Assembly: GCA_017993835.1 (NCBI GenBank)
Contig: JAGOLX010000020.1
Location: 1 to 64,000 of the forward strand
Source of the DNA: Phycisphaerae bacterium
GTDB taxonomy: Bacteria; Planctomycetota; Phycisphaerae; Sedimentisphaerales; Anaerobacaceae
DNA length: 64,000 bases
Direction of reading: 5' to 3'
In this document: positions 13,501 through 20,537 of the stretch, piece by piece
How positions within the stretch are numbered: position 1 is the first letter of the stretch
How the letters are laid out: each line of letters starts with the position of its first letter
Notes under the pieces: model-generated
Told to the model about the DNA's origin: nothing
The model's database searches: none
The model's input: the letters and a program-made list of their open reading frames with translations, nothing else
Translations under genes and position numbers: made by a program

Positions 13501-16500
13501 CGGCGGAGAACCTGGATGTCCTGGCGCCTGCCGACCCGGTCTACACGCCGGATATGGTCGGCGCCGCGGGCTACGACGCCGGCGATTACTTCCCATCCTT
13601 CGCCGGCACGTCGTCCGCCACGCCGTTCGTGGCCGGCTGCGTCGCCTCGATTCAACAGGCGGCCCTCGAACGGCTCGGCAGGTACCTCACTCCTGCCGAG
13701 GTCGAGGAACTCATCGAGACCACCGGCGACCTGGTGACCGACACGAAGGTGGCGATCACGAAGCCCCGAGTGAACCTCGGTGCGGCCCTGACGCTGCCCA
13801 GCGGTCCGCCGATCTACATCGGCGCCGACTGCGAGCTCAACGGCTGGCTGGCCGCGGAAACCGCGACGTACCCGACGTGGGATTCGACCCTGTGGGGCGC
13901 CGATGCCGGCGTCATCGTGGCCGATCCGTGCTTCATCTCCGGCTACTACCTGAGCCAGACGGCGGCGGGACAGGACTCGCAGAGCCCGGCGGTTGATGCC
14001 GGCAGCGACTCCGCCCAGACCATCGGCCTGGCGGATCGTACGACCCGCATCGACGGCGTCTTCGACGCCAACCGCGTGGACCTCGGCTACCACTACGCCG
14101 AGGCGGTGCCGGTCTATCAGTTGACCGTGACCGTGGTGGCCGACTCGAGCGGCCAGACCCACGGCGCCGTGCAGCCCGGCAGTGGTTCTTATCTGGAGGG
14201 TACGGAACTCGCTCTCAAGGCGGTGCCCGAGACGGGCTACTACCTGCAGGGTTGGTATGACGCGAACGATACGCTCCTGTCCCTCCGGCCCGAGTACAAC
14301 GTCGTCGTGGACGCGAACCGGGTCCTGCGAGTCCGGTTCCGTCTGCCCGAGGAGATCGTGGTCGGCAGCGAAAAGGCCACCGGGATTCAGGAGGCGGTCG
14401 ATTCGGCCGCCAACGGCGACACGATCATCATCTCGGCGGGCGTCTACAGCGGCTCGATCAACCTGCGCGGCAAGCAGATCCGTCTGACCAGCACGAATCC
14501 CGACGATCCTGCGGTCGTCGCTCAGACGGTCATCGACTGCGGCGCCTCGGGACGCGCCCTGATCTTCAACAGTGGCGAAGGTCCCGACACGATCATCACC
14601 GGCATCACGATCATGAACGGCGCCACCTTGCAGGAACCCGGCGCCGCGGTGTACATCGGCGCGGGCTGCAGCCCGACCTTCATCAACGTCATGATCAGCA
14701 ACTCGGCCGTCTCGTTCTCCAGCGGCGGCGCCGTCTACATCGGCGCCAACGCCAACCCGACGTTCACGAACGTGCAGATCGACAACTGCCACGCATGGAA
14801 CGCGATCGTTGTTGATACGGGCCAACCCTTCGGCGCCGGCAGTGCAGGCGCGGTTTACATCCACACCGGCAGCAGGCCGACGTTCACCAACTGCTCGTTC
14901 ACGAACTGCACGGCACTCGGCTACGGCGGCGCCATCTACTGCGGCCCGGACGGCCTGGCGACGTTCACGAACTGCCGGTTCACCGCCAATGACGCCAACG
15001 ATCGCGGCGGCGCGGTCTATCACGTGTCTGGAGCGGCCTCGAAGTTCGTCCAGTGCACCTTCTCGGAGAATGCGACGGACCTCCTCGGCGGCGCCGTGTT
15101 CTATGGTCGCGAATGCACCATCGAGGTGAGCGACTGCAACTTCACGGAGAACCTCGCCGACGAGAGCGGCGGCGCCCTCTACCTCAGCGACCAGTGCGCC
15201 GGCTCGATCGGCCGCAGCGTGTTCACGCACAACGACGTGAACGAGGCCGGCGGCGCGATCTACATGACCGGCAGCAGTATCGAGATCGCCGACTGCAACG
15301 TGGCCTACAACTCGGCCCATCGCGGCGGCGGCCTGTACTGCTACGATACGCCGGATTCGAAGATCCTGCGGTGCTCGATCAAACACAACGAGGTCCTGGG
15401 CGTCCAGCGGCAGTTCTTCCTGCCCATCGACGGCACGTCCGCTCCGATCTCGCCGACCGATCCGAACTTCGTGTACGACGTGAACGCGGTCGTGATCGAG
15501 AACGTTCGCGGCGGCACGGCGGCGGCCCAGGGCGGCGGCGTCTATGCCTACGCCGGTCCGGCGCTGATCTCGGATTGCCAGATCAGCCACAACGCGGCGG
15601 CCACCTCGGGCGGCGGTTTGTACCTGACGGCCGGCCGGTCCGATCTCCGGACCCTGTTCAACTGCCTGGTTACGGACAACTCGGCCGGCAGGGACGGCGC
15701 CGGCATCTCCTGCAGTTGGCAGGTCAACGCTCGAATCGCCAACTGCACGATCGGCAACAACTCCGTCAAGAGCCTCGCGGGAGAGGCGCTCGGAGCCGGT
15801 GTCTACGCCGGATACGGGTCCAACGTCGTCGTGACGAACTCCATCGTGTGGGACAACGTCAGCAGCGACAACGGCTCGCAACTGGCCGTCACGGGCGAGA
15901 CATCCAGCCCGTCCGCCATGCAGGTGACCTATAGCGACGTCGAGCCCAGTCCCGATCCCAGCGCCTCCGCGGTGGGTCTGGACATGGTCTTTGTGATCGA
16001 TTCGACGGACACGATGATCCCCTCCATGAGGTACGTCCGGGAGGCGGCGGCCAAGATCGCCAATGCGATCGACGCCAATGTCGCCGACTGCCGCATGGCG
16101 GTCGTGGACTTCCGCGACTTCAACGATACGGACCGAGCGGGCGGCGTCGCGACGGACTACCCGTACCGCGTCGTGACCCCGTTCACCGAGGACGTCGACA
16201 CGGTCGTCAGCGCGATCAACTCGGTCACCGCGGTGGCCGGCGCCGGCGGGCCTGAACTGGCGGAGTCGGTCTACTATGCCCTGACTCAAACGGCCGATGC
16301 CAATGACCTCGACGAATGGCGAACCGGGCGCGTGGCCCGCGTCGTCCTGCTGATTGGCGACGGCGTGCCGCACAATCCGGAACTCGTCGTGGGCTATCGG
16401 CTCAGCGATGTCGTCGAGGCCCTGTCGAGGGAGTCGAGCAAGAGGGTCCACACCCTCCAGATCGGCGAGGCCAACGACGTGCAGGCCTACTACGAGGCCC

Positions 16501-19500
16501 TGGCGAACCTGACCGACGGCGTTGCCGTGCAGGCGACGGATGCCAACGACATGACGGTGGAAACGGCCGCGGTCGTGGCGGGCATTCTGCCGCTCACGAG
16601 GGCCGGGTCGTCGATCTACGTGGCCGACGGCTCCACGCTGTCGGGCTGGAATGCCGGCACACAGACCTGGGACCCGAATCTGGGCAATATCGATGCCGAC
16701 CCGTACTTCCTGGCGGGCTACTACCTGGACCAGACGGCGGCCGGCCAGTCGCGTCAGAGCCCGGCGATCGACGCCGGAAGCGGATCGGTCGATCCGAATA
16801 GCAGTCTGGGCGCCCGCACCACGCGTGCCGACGGCGTTGCCGACTCCGGCACTGTGGACATGGGGTACCACTACGCCCAGGGTGTGACGCTCTATACGTT
16901 GACGGCCCAAGTGCTGCCCGACGCAGCCGACGGGTTGGTGCACGGCATTGTGACGCCTGCCATCTCCGTGGTGTACGAAGGCTCGACCGACAACGTCATC
17001 CGCCTGGAAGTGAAAGCGGAAGACGGCTGGCGGGTCAAGGCCTGGACGGGCACCGACGACGACACGTTGACCAGCCTGGTCAATTATGTGACGCTCACGT
17101 CGGACCGGCAGGTGACCGTCACTCTGCAACAGCGCACGGCCCGGGTCGTTACCGTGCCGGGCGACTACACGACCATCCAGGGGGCCGTCACGGCCTCCGA
17201 AGACGGCGACACAATCCTCGTCGATCCGGGTACCTACTACAGTGGATACGGCGACGTCGGCCTGATCATGAGCAAGGAGATCACCGTTACGTCCCGTAAC
17301 CCGGACGATCCGTGTGCGGTGGCCTCGACGGTGATCAGCGGCCCCGGCGGCATCGGCGGCAACACCTGGAGCCGCCTGGGCGTGGTGTTCACCGGTTCTG
17401 CGGGCCGGCGTACCGTGCTCAATGGCTTCACGATCGAGAACTTCGGCGGCATCGCCGATAACGGCGACGACGGAGATCGGGCCGGTGGGCATCCCAATGG
17501 CGAGGATGGCGTGCCGATCCAGGGTGCGGCCATGATCCTGCTGCCTGGCGCAAGCCCGACGATCAAGAACTGCGTGATCCGCAACAACTCCATCACCGGC
17601 GGCGACGGCGGCAACGGCGTCGCAGCCACGACGAGCCAGAACGCGGGTCGCGGTGGTTGGGGCGGTTGGGCTCGCGGCGGCGCGATCTACTGTGCGTCCA
17701 ACACCAATCCGTTGTTCGTCAACTGCACCATCGAGAACAACTCCGCGCAAGCCGGCAGCGGTGGCAACGGCGGCGCCGGCGTCGATAGCGGCGGTCTGGC
17801 CAACTATGGCGGCAACTACACTCCGTCCCTGCCCATCGACATCGATCCCGACAGGCTCGGGGCGACCGCGGTCGCGAAGGACCTGTGGAGGATCTGGGAA
17901 TGGGACTATGCCACCTACATTCAGATGGTCTTCGCGTCCGAGAGTGTCTCCCTCAGCGTGAGCAACGTGCCTTTGGGCGGTGGCTCGTACATCGGTGATT
18001 ACCGCTGGTACTCCGCCTACGGCGGCGGCGTCTTCATCGATGCCGCAAGCAAGGCCGAGTTCGTCGAGTGCACCCTTCGTGGCAACAGCACCGTCGGCGG
18101 CATGACCGGCCAGGGCGGCGCCCAGCCGCCGACCGGCAGGCTCACCGAGCCGTTGACCGCCTTCGAGGTGCCCAGCTACGGCGGCGCCGTCTACTGCGCC
18201 GCCGACACGGTGGTGGCGTTCCGAGGCTGCAACTTCGAGAACAATACCGCCTCGGCCGACTCCGGCAACTTCCGGTCGGATCCCTACGTCGGCTTCGGCG
18301 GCGGCGTCGCAGCCGAGTACTCCGCCAGCGTGTCCTTCGAGGACTGCAACTTCGTGGATAACGAAGCGGATACCGGCGGCGCCGTCTATCTGGCCGACGC
18401 GGTCGCAAGCCTGATGGACACGATCCTGGCGACGAACACCGCGATCCGCGGCGCCGGTGTGGCCGGCGTGGGCGGCGAGATCGGCATCGCCGGTTGCGAG
18501 GTGAGGAACAACATCGCCATCGTCAACGCCGGCGACGTTGCCGGCGACGGGGTCGTGGCCGCGGGTGCGGGCATCTTCTTCTCGTCTGCGAGCGGTACGA
18601 TCCAGGACTGCAACATCGCAGGCAACTCCGCCGACGGCTCCGGCGGCGGCATCTACCTCCGCGGGGAGGACAGCACGTCGATCGTCAACTGCCTCATCCG
18701 CGGCAACCTGGCGACCCGCGACGGCGGCGGCATCTCGACCAACTGGTATGCCACGCCGATGATCCGGAACTGCACGTTCTACGCGAATCAGTCCATCGAT
18801 CCGAACAACGACCAGGTGGGTCTCGGCGGCGGCCTGTTCTGCGGCTACTTCAGCGATGCCAACGTCGTCGATTGCATCTTCTGGGAAAACGGCGGCCGCC
18901 TCGGGACGGAACTGGCGGTCGGGACCGGCTTCGATCTCGATCCGCATTGCGGTACGCTCCGTGTGTCGTACAGCGACATCTTCGCCGGTCCGAACGACGT
19001 GTACGTCGATGTCGGCTGCACGCTGGTGTATGGCGAAGGCATCCTCCGCAAGGATCCGAAGTTCGTGGAAGGCCCGCTGGACAACTTCTACCTGAGCAAC
19101 AAGAGCCCGTGCGTCGATGCCGGCAGCAGCCTGGCCAGTGTGGTCGGAATGTCGCGGTACTCGACGCGAACGGACAGCGAGCCCGACACCGGAGTGGTGG
19201 ATATGGGATACCATCACGCGATCCTCGAGCCGTGCAAGTTCTGCGACCTCGTCTACGACGGCGAGATCACGTTCGAGGACTTCGCGAAGTTCGCCAGCCA
19301 GTGGCTCAGCACGGGCTGCTCTGCCTCCGATGGCTGGTGCAACGGCGCCGACTTCACGTTCGACTCGGCTGTCGATGCCTTCGACCTGGCCTTCTTCGCA
19401 GATTGCTGGTTGGTCAAGGACGAGACCGCTCCGCTGCCGAATCCGTCCGCGTGGGCAGTCGAGCCGTACATGGCCGACGATAGCGCCGCCCGGATGGTGG

Positions 19501-20357
19501 CCGTTGAGGCGGTCGATTCCTGGGGTTGGGATGTCGAGTACTACTTCGACTGCGTCTATGGCGACGGCCACGACAGCGGCTGGATTACGAGCCGGTCCTA
19601 CGTGGACAGCGGCCTGGCCAAGGGTGTCGAATACGGCTATCGCGTCAAGGCGCGTGACCTCTCGCCCTGGCGCAACGAGACCGAGTGGTCCGAAATCAAG
19701 ATCGCCGGAACCGCCGATAGGGTGGCGCCGACGCCCGAGCCGTACATCCAGTCGATCTCTGCCGTAGCGGGTTCCTATACTTCGATTACCATGGCGGCCA
19801 GGATTGCCTACGATGACAACGGCGTCCAGTACTACTTCGATGCCAACGAAGCGGACGGCGGCCACGACAGCGGCTGGATCGACAGCCAGGTCTACACCGA
19901 CGTGAATCTACCGCCGGAGACGACGCACTGCTACCGCGTCAGGGCCCGCGACCTCTCGGCCGCGAACAACCAGACCGAGTGGTCCGGCTGGATCTGCGCT
20001 ACGACGAATGTGGCGCCGGAGTCGGATCCCCCGACGCCCAGCCCGATGCAGTTCGATCCCAACGAGATGCCGCACGAGGTCTATGGCGGTCTCGGCAACT
20101 GGGACTACTACGCCGAGATGACGGCAGTCACGGCGACCGACCCCAGCGGCGGGGTACAGTACTACTTCCTGTGCGAAGAGCCCTACGATGATGAATATCC
20201 GGCTGGCTTCTCCAGCGGCTGGCAAGATGATCCGACGTGGTCCGTCCCGGTCGGTGGCAAGAACCGGAGTCTGCGGTTCAAAGTCAAGGCCCGTGACGTA
20301 TACGGCAATGAGACGGAGTACTCGGATTGGGCGAAGATGACTATCATTGGTCAATAA
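1551..20357 (+). CDS. Giant exported multidomain protein: two subtilisins, six beta-helix modules, VWA, dockerin-like, Fn3-like
   Basis: A 6,268-residue secreted protein. ATG 1551 is chosen over TTG 1533 because GGAAGTAGG precedes it at SD distance. Order: signal peptide (about 1-32); prodomain; S8 protease with Asp192, His248 (HGTYVAG) and Ser421 (SGTSVAAPH); six right-handed parallel beta-helix modules, each opening with an 'IQxAVxAAxxGDT' motif and the first five closing with InlB/Listeria-type repeats (WTGTDDD). Module 2 carries Gly-rich collagen-like loops (about 1219-1523). Module 4 contains an inserted I9 prodomain plus a second S8 domain (Asp3793, His3839, Ser4021; about 3627-4084). 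Module 5 contains an inserted VWA domain (about 4800-5019, MIDAS-like DSTDT). A dockerin-like segment (about 5894-5957) and three Fn3-like repeats ending in 'KARD.. ETEWS' finish it. Coils show Asn/Cys ladders (TFTNC, GGAIYC). Likely a cell-surface or extracellular protease/adhesin. A terminator follows. The protein family is recognisable; the substrate is unknown. Confidence 0.93.
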   Translation: MKEQIQERPSAWRLLISSMLIVCAQVSLAAAGELSLSSLSDTIGLQGTSSDGGGALLVRFVDSDTAPQTCPDLLGPRTQRARRAAIANAVVEGADVATQYDEVVPGLSLVTLPQGISPAEAALRFTACADVLYAEPNYKYQLDRTPNDAMFAQQWALNNTGQSGGLLDADIDATEAWNTTTGSKDVIVAVLDTGIDPTNADVALNLWQNSKETKGTSGTDDDGNGYIDDFSGYNFIGDNTDLTDEVYHGTYVAGIIGAYGNNQIGIAGVCWNVGLMICKVADADGVNLDAAVAAVQYATASGAKVINASWSGPAYSKSLRDAIEAAGEKGILFVASAGNGSANTDNVGAQVYPAGYDLYNIISVMATNSRDQMAATTNCGLHSVDIAEPGEEILSTMPMTATDVMTEIGLAPEYGTLSGTSVAAPHVSGVCALMRSKSGALTYHQIKQILMQTSDKVVPGLCQSHGRVNAANALAMIPTGTLGRVLNTRDDPNDTASFYTSLQEAIDDANDGDTLIAEGGTTGTKLFLERIDFKGKAITVRSGNLANPSDPTLYPDTTVILGLATEGSVVTFAHGEGRDTVLKGFTVAWGVADYGGGISCVDASPTISDCIIRNNHARLYGGGMDCLGGSPEIVDCVIHDNVAYDATAFGGGLNFQDAEPTITSCTIRNNSSQGAGGGIAFANSSGTIFNSFLLNNSAVGGSGQIDLDASSPTITNCTILVEDGTPARDGGICAFSGSSPTITNCILWGNGDDLFGCWATYSCIEDEDGGAGNIHAQPNFTQGPNGVYFLSQTAAGQTLGSPCVDAGDPNTGTSVAAMTTRTDGVADSGAPDLGAHYTAFAASYYPLTVTVIDANGAPVDANDAWGTVDPNAGSYRLFEVVQVTAKVRDGYRIKRWVGTPDDTQKDSALTFTVSGPINLQVEFEPVPLYRLVTRVAGRWKVEGSDESCAISPDHSRGVYYREGQVVTVTAIPVGTYIIDRWTGTDNDASWALTNAVTMTSDKEVTVSFTQPRTLMVPGQYPNIQSAVDAARTHGDSVVVKSGTYYIKRPINFGGRAITLSSSNPDDPACVAATVIDCDDPNVTDPDLLGECRAFTFDSGEGTDSVIDGFTIRNGNGHDAGGDPYTSPGTATNGTTAYGGAIACFNGSSPTLSNLIIQNCKAYGQLGGAARTTADAPDAAAATADAEEALEQDPDPDPRDPNSTDPNAPADPNAGMPGANGANGNDGAAGQDGQAGEPGLDGGTAGSAYGGAFYFDANSAPIILSCTITDCCAVGGDGGVGGQGQDGQDGQTGQAGQDGQQGQNGGEPAEGTDGAQGAGGNGGNGGAGGNGGKGGDGGNGGKGGDGGEALGGAIYFGPNCRPTIKYTTILGCLIRQGVGADGGSAGAGGAGGDAGAGGLGADGGDGEPAGAAGADGAAGTGGNGGNGGNGGAMGSNGARCLGGGIYFGENCQAEISDTVVSGSFTDVDAATEVYPGGAGGNGGAGGSDGGNGGNGGNGGDGNAAGALGTGGSGGAGGGAGGNGVPGLTVSYPVPLANYGGGIYYGEGCSVVLTRCTISNNTVHEDNGGGEYYSDNCTTVLTNCTISGNIAGTEPEDPNFILDGYAHGGGQAFGVGCSATIVGCTYSGNVAEGDGGGLYVWYECDIDINDSTFTGNDANTPQDSAGGGIYAGGVLDIDTWTYYNGGTIRVQNSTFTDNAAAFGAGMYWYGNDADVLVADSAFRTNTAEHGGGLYWNRGAPTISGCVIRGNTATGATSTVLTEDVDENDPNVVNLVVSNTEADCGTGGGLHCLDSDALIQNCYLSENISNGTGGGAYFASGRPIVNNCLVNGNTAAIGGGGIASQWDAAPTISNCTIVENGASDSSNGLTRGYGGGLFCSYESQTILMNSILWGNTGRYGSQIAIGSKDDPTYLQYPAGLTVKYCDIQGGQPGVHIEGGRTLNWLAGNLSSDPLFVAPYFLSQAAAGQPQTSPAVDAGSALASQLGLDSASTRSDNVADAGPVDLGYHYIGQGQYQLTVTIIGGHGTVQPLGGRYHELQTVTLTAIPDPNYRVRVWTGTDDDPAWDDNTNTVTFSGSDIAVTVEFEPDLINELLVPANYATIEDAVAAAGQGGTKIVLAEGTHTVSSPDGIDFEGKTIVITSLDPNDPSVVASTIIDAAGDSFSPRRAFHFHSGEDPNCIITGVTITNGYVRGERGADGRFGVIQPNPYDGLPIDLYDPLRPRAERGADGTGDSYGGAVLCENGSSPLFRNCVITGCISTGGHGGTGAEGQTTTPQPDYPTDWTYLPPATAEDPDPTEQTTGDGQWGGYGGTGTGIGHGGALACLDGSNPLLINCVFSNNTAYGGMGGDGGDGGNGSGDESWGGDAGHAIGDGRGGAIYCGTGSAPVIRNCQFLNNFARTGVPGLGGARGSGNTLDAPYGPADDGSDGLTITYGVATGGAIFYDSQSSADIVDSNFVTNQAFTAVLATVAGGVYSEIQTDTKGGAIYAVSGCAIDLDGCQFLNHNGGALYMVARSAADVNDCLFTGNARKDRSLTDYIGYTPTSSLLTMSQGASADVSTTFEGGAIYMGVGSSHFNVTNSQFFGNVTDDRGGAVRTRSNATVKNCLFGSNEAANIGGGFDAYYENGYPAASAILTVNFERCLFTGNRAYKNTEGWGGGVYLKDVNAVFNDCSFVNNRARNGAGLTASGGVVTLARAVVHGNTAIGSSTGGDVGGGLLFAETPATITDSRFSNNVVQGVDAAGGAICFYGGFIEHVVKNCLFTGNSSNAYGGAVSCTAYATPKISFCTFVENTARTLGGAIYTDWMSDVSVNNSIFQANDHRSIGSVDSDEDNRIACCLFHNNPDGDYGLYDSATGQTSQAAGDSLGTTNLTGDPLFVAGPLGDYYLSQVSAGQTADSAALDQSNLLASDSGMDQYTTRTDNGLDSGNADLGYHYRDATGLPHYTLTASVGDGNGTVAPTSGTYYAGTLVVLTATPVANYTLAQWTGTDDDASTLMENPVMMWSDRTVVVTFAKARIIRVDDSAYRGSIQRAIEDANNGDTVVVPTGTYSPHYIGNLSAPIVIEKAITLTSENPDDPDCVAATVIDHVQFMVATTDGEATIEGFTITNRDVSAMQILSCSPTLRNCVFTNCRIPRTDNPNNTIPADDGPDGDPAYGGAIDIEGGSPTVVGCTFSGCSVTGGRAGDGDGNANGQGHDGGWPGYAYGGAVYCASGSPTFTNCRFVDCYAQGGIGGKGGNGNPANNPPGRGGGFIGSDAEEEEYALETGWNGEWLYGPYMDYWKYSGYGGAVYCEYGSSIRFVNCTFENNYVLSGLSGIGGDSFVPELSRMPEQPVDIECFGGALYAGYNSSYELVNCTFSGCWAEREFDPNGVPGGPAITGTEVLYPDDPYLGYGGAVAIEESSSITMMNCTIVDCNATIGGAIYAADSELGLADCNLATNTAYHGGAVYLAEGTGTIDGSTFFRNVADYEPNDVYRIFDANLYQVGTMFSNGGAYFGVTSPVQILNSTFRENEASASGGGLYFTGAAEPLLQNSLVTRNKAGRDGGGVSAKWYADPTISNCTFTENKVTGALGDDPGYGGGLYVSYNSSATVINSILWGNFGVDGAQLAIGSGNDDGVYASGVTMSYSDIGPAFDPNDMIDPLATVAKSGVQAETSVGATAGGDVLIDSATIDAELASKGSAAVIVTLHEPDGRDAVDWNSREAVVQFQARLANRRATVLNAFQPGEFTARQTYANVASFSGQVTKAGLDRLKTNPSVRHIEPVRYAKLAMRQALALGNAREIRHTYNGRGISIAIVDSGVDYTHPMLGGTGNAATSTFPNEKVIGGYDTAENDPDPMPVVVAHGTCCAGIAAGELASVEDYIGGVAYGARIYALKIGADDGNIPTDAALGAWDWCITHRNDDPEHPIKVMSNSWGLSVAFDDANVADAYSPSMAVLADTAVSVGITIVAASGNEFFTTGIGWPAAMSNVISVGALYDVSGLVTDYSNAAENLDVLAPADPVYTPDMVGAAGYDAGDYFPSFAGTSSATPFVAGCVASIQQAALERLGRYLTPAEVEELIETTGDLVTDTKVAITKPRVNLGAALTLPSGPPIYIGADCELNGWLAAETATYPTWDSTLWGADAGVIVADPCFISGYYLSQTAAGQDSQSPAVDAGSDSAQTIGLADRTTRIDGVFDANRVDLGYHYAEAVPVYQLTVTVVADSSGQTHGAVQPGSGSYLEGTELALKAVPETGYYLQGWYDANDTLLSLRPEYNVVVDANRVLRVRFRLPEEIVVGSEKATGIQEAVDSAANGDTIIISAGVYSGSINLRGKQIRLTSTNPDDPAVVAQTVIDCGASGRALIFNSGEGPDTIITGITIMNGATLQEPGAAVYIGAGCSPTFINVMISNSAVSFSSGGAVYIGANANPTFTNVQIDNCHAWNAIVVDTGQPFGAGSAGAVYIHTGSRPTFTNCSFTNCTALGYGGAIYCGPDGLATFTNCRFTANDANDRGGAVYHVSGAASKFVQCTFSENATDLLGGAVFYGRECTIEVSDCNFTENLADESGGALYLSDQCAGSIGRSVFTHNDVNEAGGAIYMTGSSIEIADCNVAYNSAHRGGGLYCYDTPDSKILRCSIKHNEVLGVQRQFFLPIDGTSAPISPTDPNFVYDVNAVVIENVRGGTAAAQGGGVYAYAGPALISDCQISHNAAATSGGGLYLTAGRSDLRTLFNCLVTDNSAGRDGAGISCSWQVNARIANCTIGNNSVKSLAGEALGAGVYAGYGSNVVVTNSIVWDNVSSDNGSQLAVTGETSSPSAMQVTYSDVEPSPDPSASAVGLDMVFVIDSTDTMIPSMRYVREAAAKIANAIDANVADCRMAVVDFRDFNDTDRAGGVATDYPYRVVTPFTEDVDTVVSAINSVTAVAGAGGPELAESVYYALTQTADANDLDEWRTGRVARVVLLIGDGVPHNPELVVGYRLSDVVEALSRESSKRVHTLQIGEANDVQAYYEALANLTDGVAVQATDANDMTVETAAVVAGILPLTRAGSSIYVADGSTLSGWNAGTQTWDPNLGNIDADPYFLAGYYLDQTAAGQSRQSPAIDAGSGSVDPNSSLGARTTRADGVADSGTVDMGYHYAQGVTLYTLTAQVLPDAADGLVHGIVTPAISVVYEGSTDNVIRLEVKAEDGWRVKAWTGTDDDTLTSLVNYVTLTSDRQVTVTLQQRTARVVTVPGDYTTIQGAVTASEDGDTILVDPGTYYSGYGDVGLIMSKEITVTSRNPDDPCAVASTVISGPGGIGGNTWSRLGVVFTGSAGRRTVLNGFTIENFGGIADNGDDGDRAGGHPNGEDGVPIQGAAMILLPGASPTIKNCVIRNNSITGGDGGNGVAATTSQNAGRGGWGGWARGGAIYCASNTNPLFVNCTIENNSAQAGSGGNGGAGVDSGGLANYGGNYTPSLPIDIDPDRLGATAVAKDLWRIWEWDYATYIQMVFASESVSLSVSNVPLGGGSYIGDYRWYSAYGGGVFIDAASKAEFVECTLRGNSTVGGMTGQGGAQPPTGRLTEPLTAFEVPSYGGAVYCAADTVVAFRGCNFENNTASADSGNFRSDPYVGFGGGVAAEYSASVSFEDCNFVDNEADTGGAVYLADAVASLMDTILATNTAIRGAGVAGVGGEIGIAGCEVRNNIAIVNAGDVAGDGVVAAGAGIFFSSASGTIQDCNIAGNSADGSGGGIYLRGEDSTSIVNCLIRGNLATRDGGGISTNWYATPMIRNCTFYANQSIDPNNDQVGLGGGLFCGYFSDANVVDCIFWENGGRLGTELAVGTGFDLDPHCGTLRVSYSDIFAGPNDVYVDVGCTLVYGEGILRKDPKFVEGPLDNFYLSNKSPCVDAGSSLASVVGMSRYSTRTDSEPDTGVVDMGYHHAILEPCKFCDLVYDGEITFEDFAKFASQWLSTGCSASDGWCNGADFTFDSAVDAFDLAFFADCWLVKDETAPLPNPSAWAVEPYMADDSAARMVAVEAVDSWGWDVEYYFDCVYGDGHDSGWITSRSYVDSGLAKGVEYGYRVKARDLSPWRNETEWSEIKIAGTADRVAPTPEPYIQSISAVAGSYTSITMAARIAYDDNGVQYYFDANEADGGHDSGWIDSQVYTDVNLPPETTHCYRVRARDLSAANNQTEWSGWICATTNVAPESDPPTPSPMQFDPNEMPHEVYGGLGNWDYYAEMTAVTATDPSGGVQYYFLCEEPYDDEYPAGFSSGWQDDPTWSVPVGGKNRSLRFKVKARDVYGNETEYSDWAKMTIIGQ
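5206..6120 (+). repeat. Collagen-like / Gly-rich coding repeats inside beta-helix module 2
   Basis: Four Gly-rich blocks (about 5206-5280, 5367-5588, 5683-5852 and 5971-6120) are separated by ordinary beta-helix coils (GGAFYF, GGAIYF, GGGIYF). The first two show Gly-X-Y periodicity (GQDGQAGEPGLDGG, GQDGQTGQAGQDGQQGQNG). The others are GGNGGNGG/GGKGGDGG runs. At DNA level these are tandem GGCGGCAAC and GGCGGTGAC units. They look like loop expansions on successive coils of one solenoid. Confidence 0.88.
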
Positions 20358-20424
20358 CAGCGCCGACCGGCGTGTTTCCGCCGACGCAGTGAGGTCGGCG
20401 GGATAGTCGAAGAGTGGAAAGACC

Positions 20425-20454
20425 AAGCCCCGGGGCGACCCGGAGCTTGCTTTT
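20425..20454 (+). terminator. Rho-independent terminator after the giant gene
   Basis: Ten-base arms 20425-20434 and 20439-20448 pair with one C/A mismatch around a GCGA (GNRA) loop and are followed by GC then TTTT at 451-454. It lies between the giant gene and the convergent AroC-like gene. Confidence 0.75.
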
Positions 20455-20537
20455 GGGGCTGGTTGAGTCTACCGGAGGAGTGCTTGCTCAGGATCGCAAG
20501 CGAAGCTCACGACCGGCTGCGACTCGCACAGGGACTC

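Noticed and set aside
10254-19865. Minus-strand open frame of 3,203 codons antisense to the giant gene
   Set aside because: It arises from the codon bias and repetitiveness of the sense gene (GC-rich third positions); the translation is Arg/Ala/Val/Asp low complexity with no domain, signal or SD.
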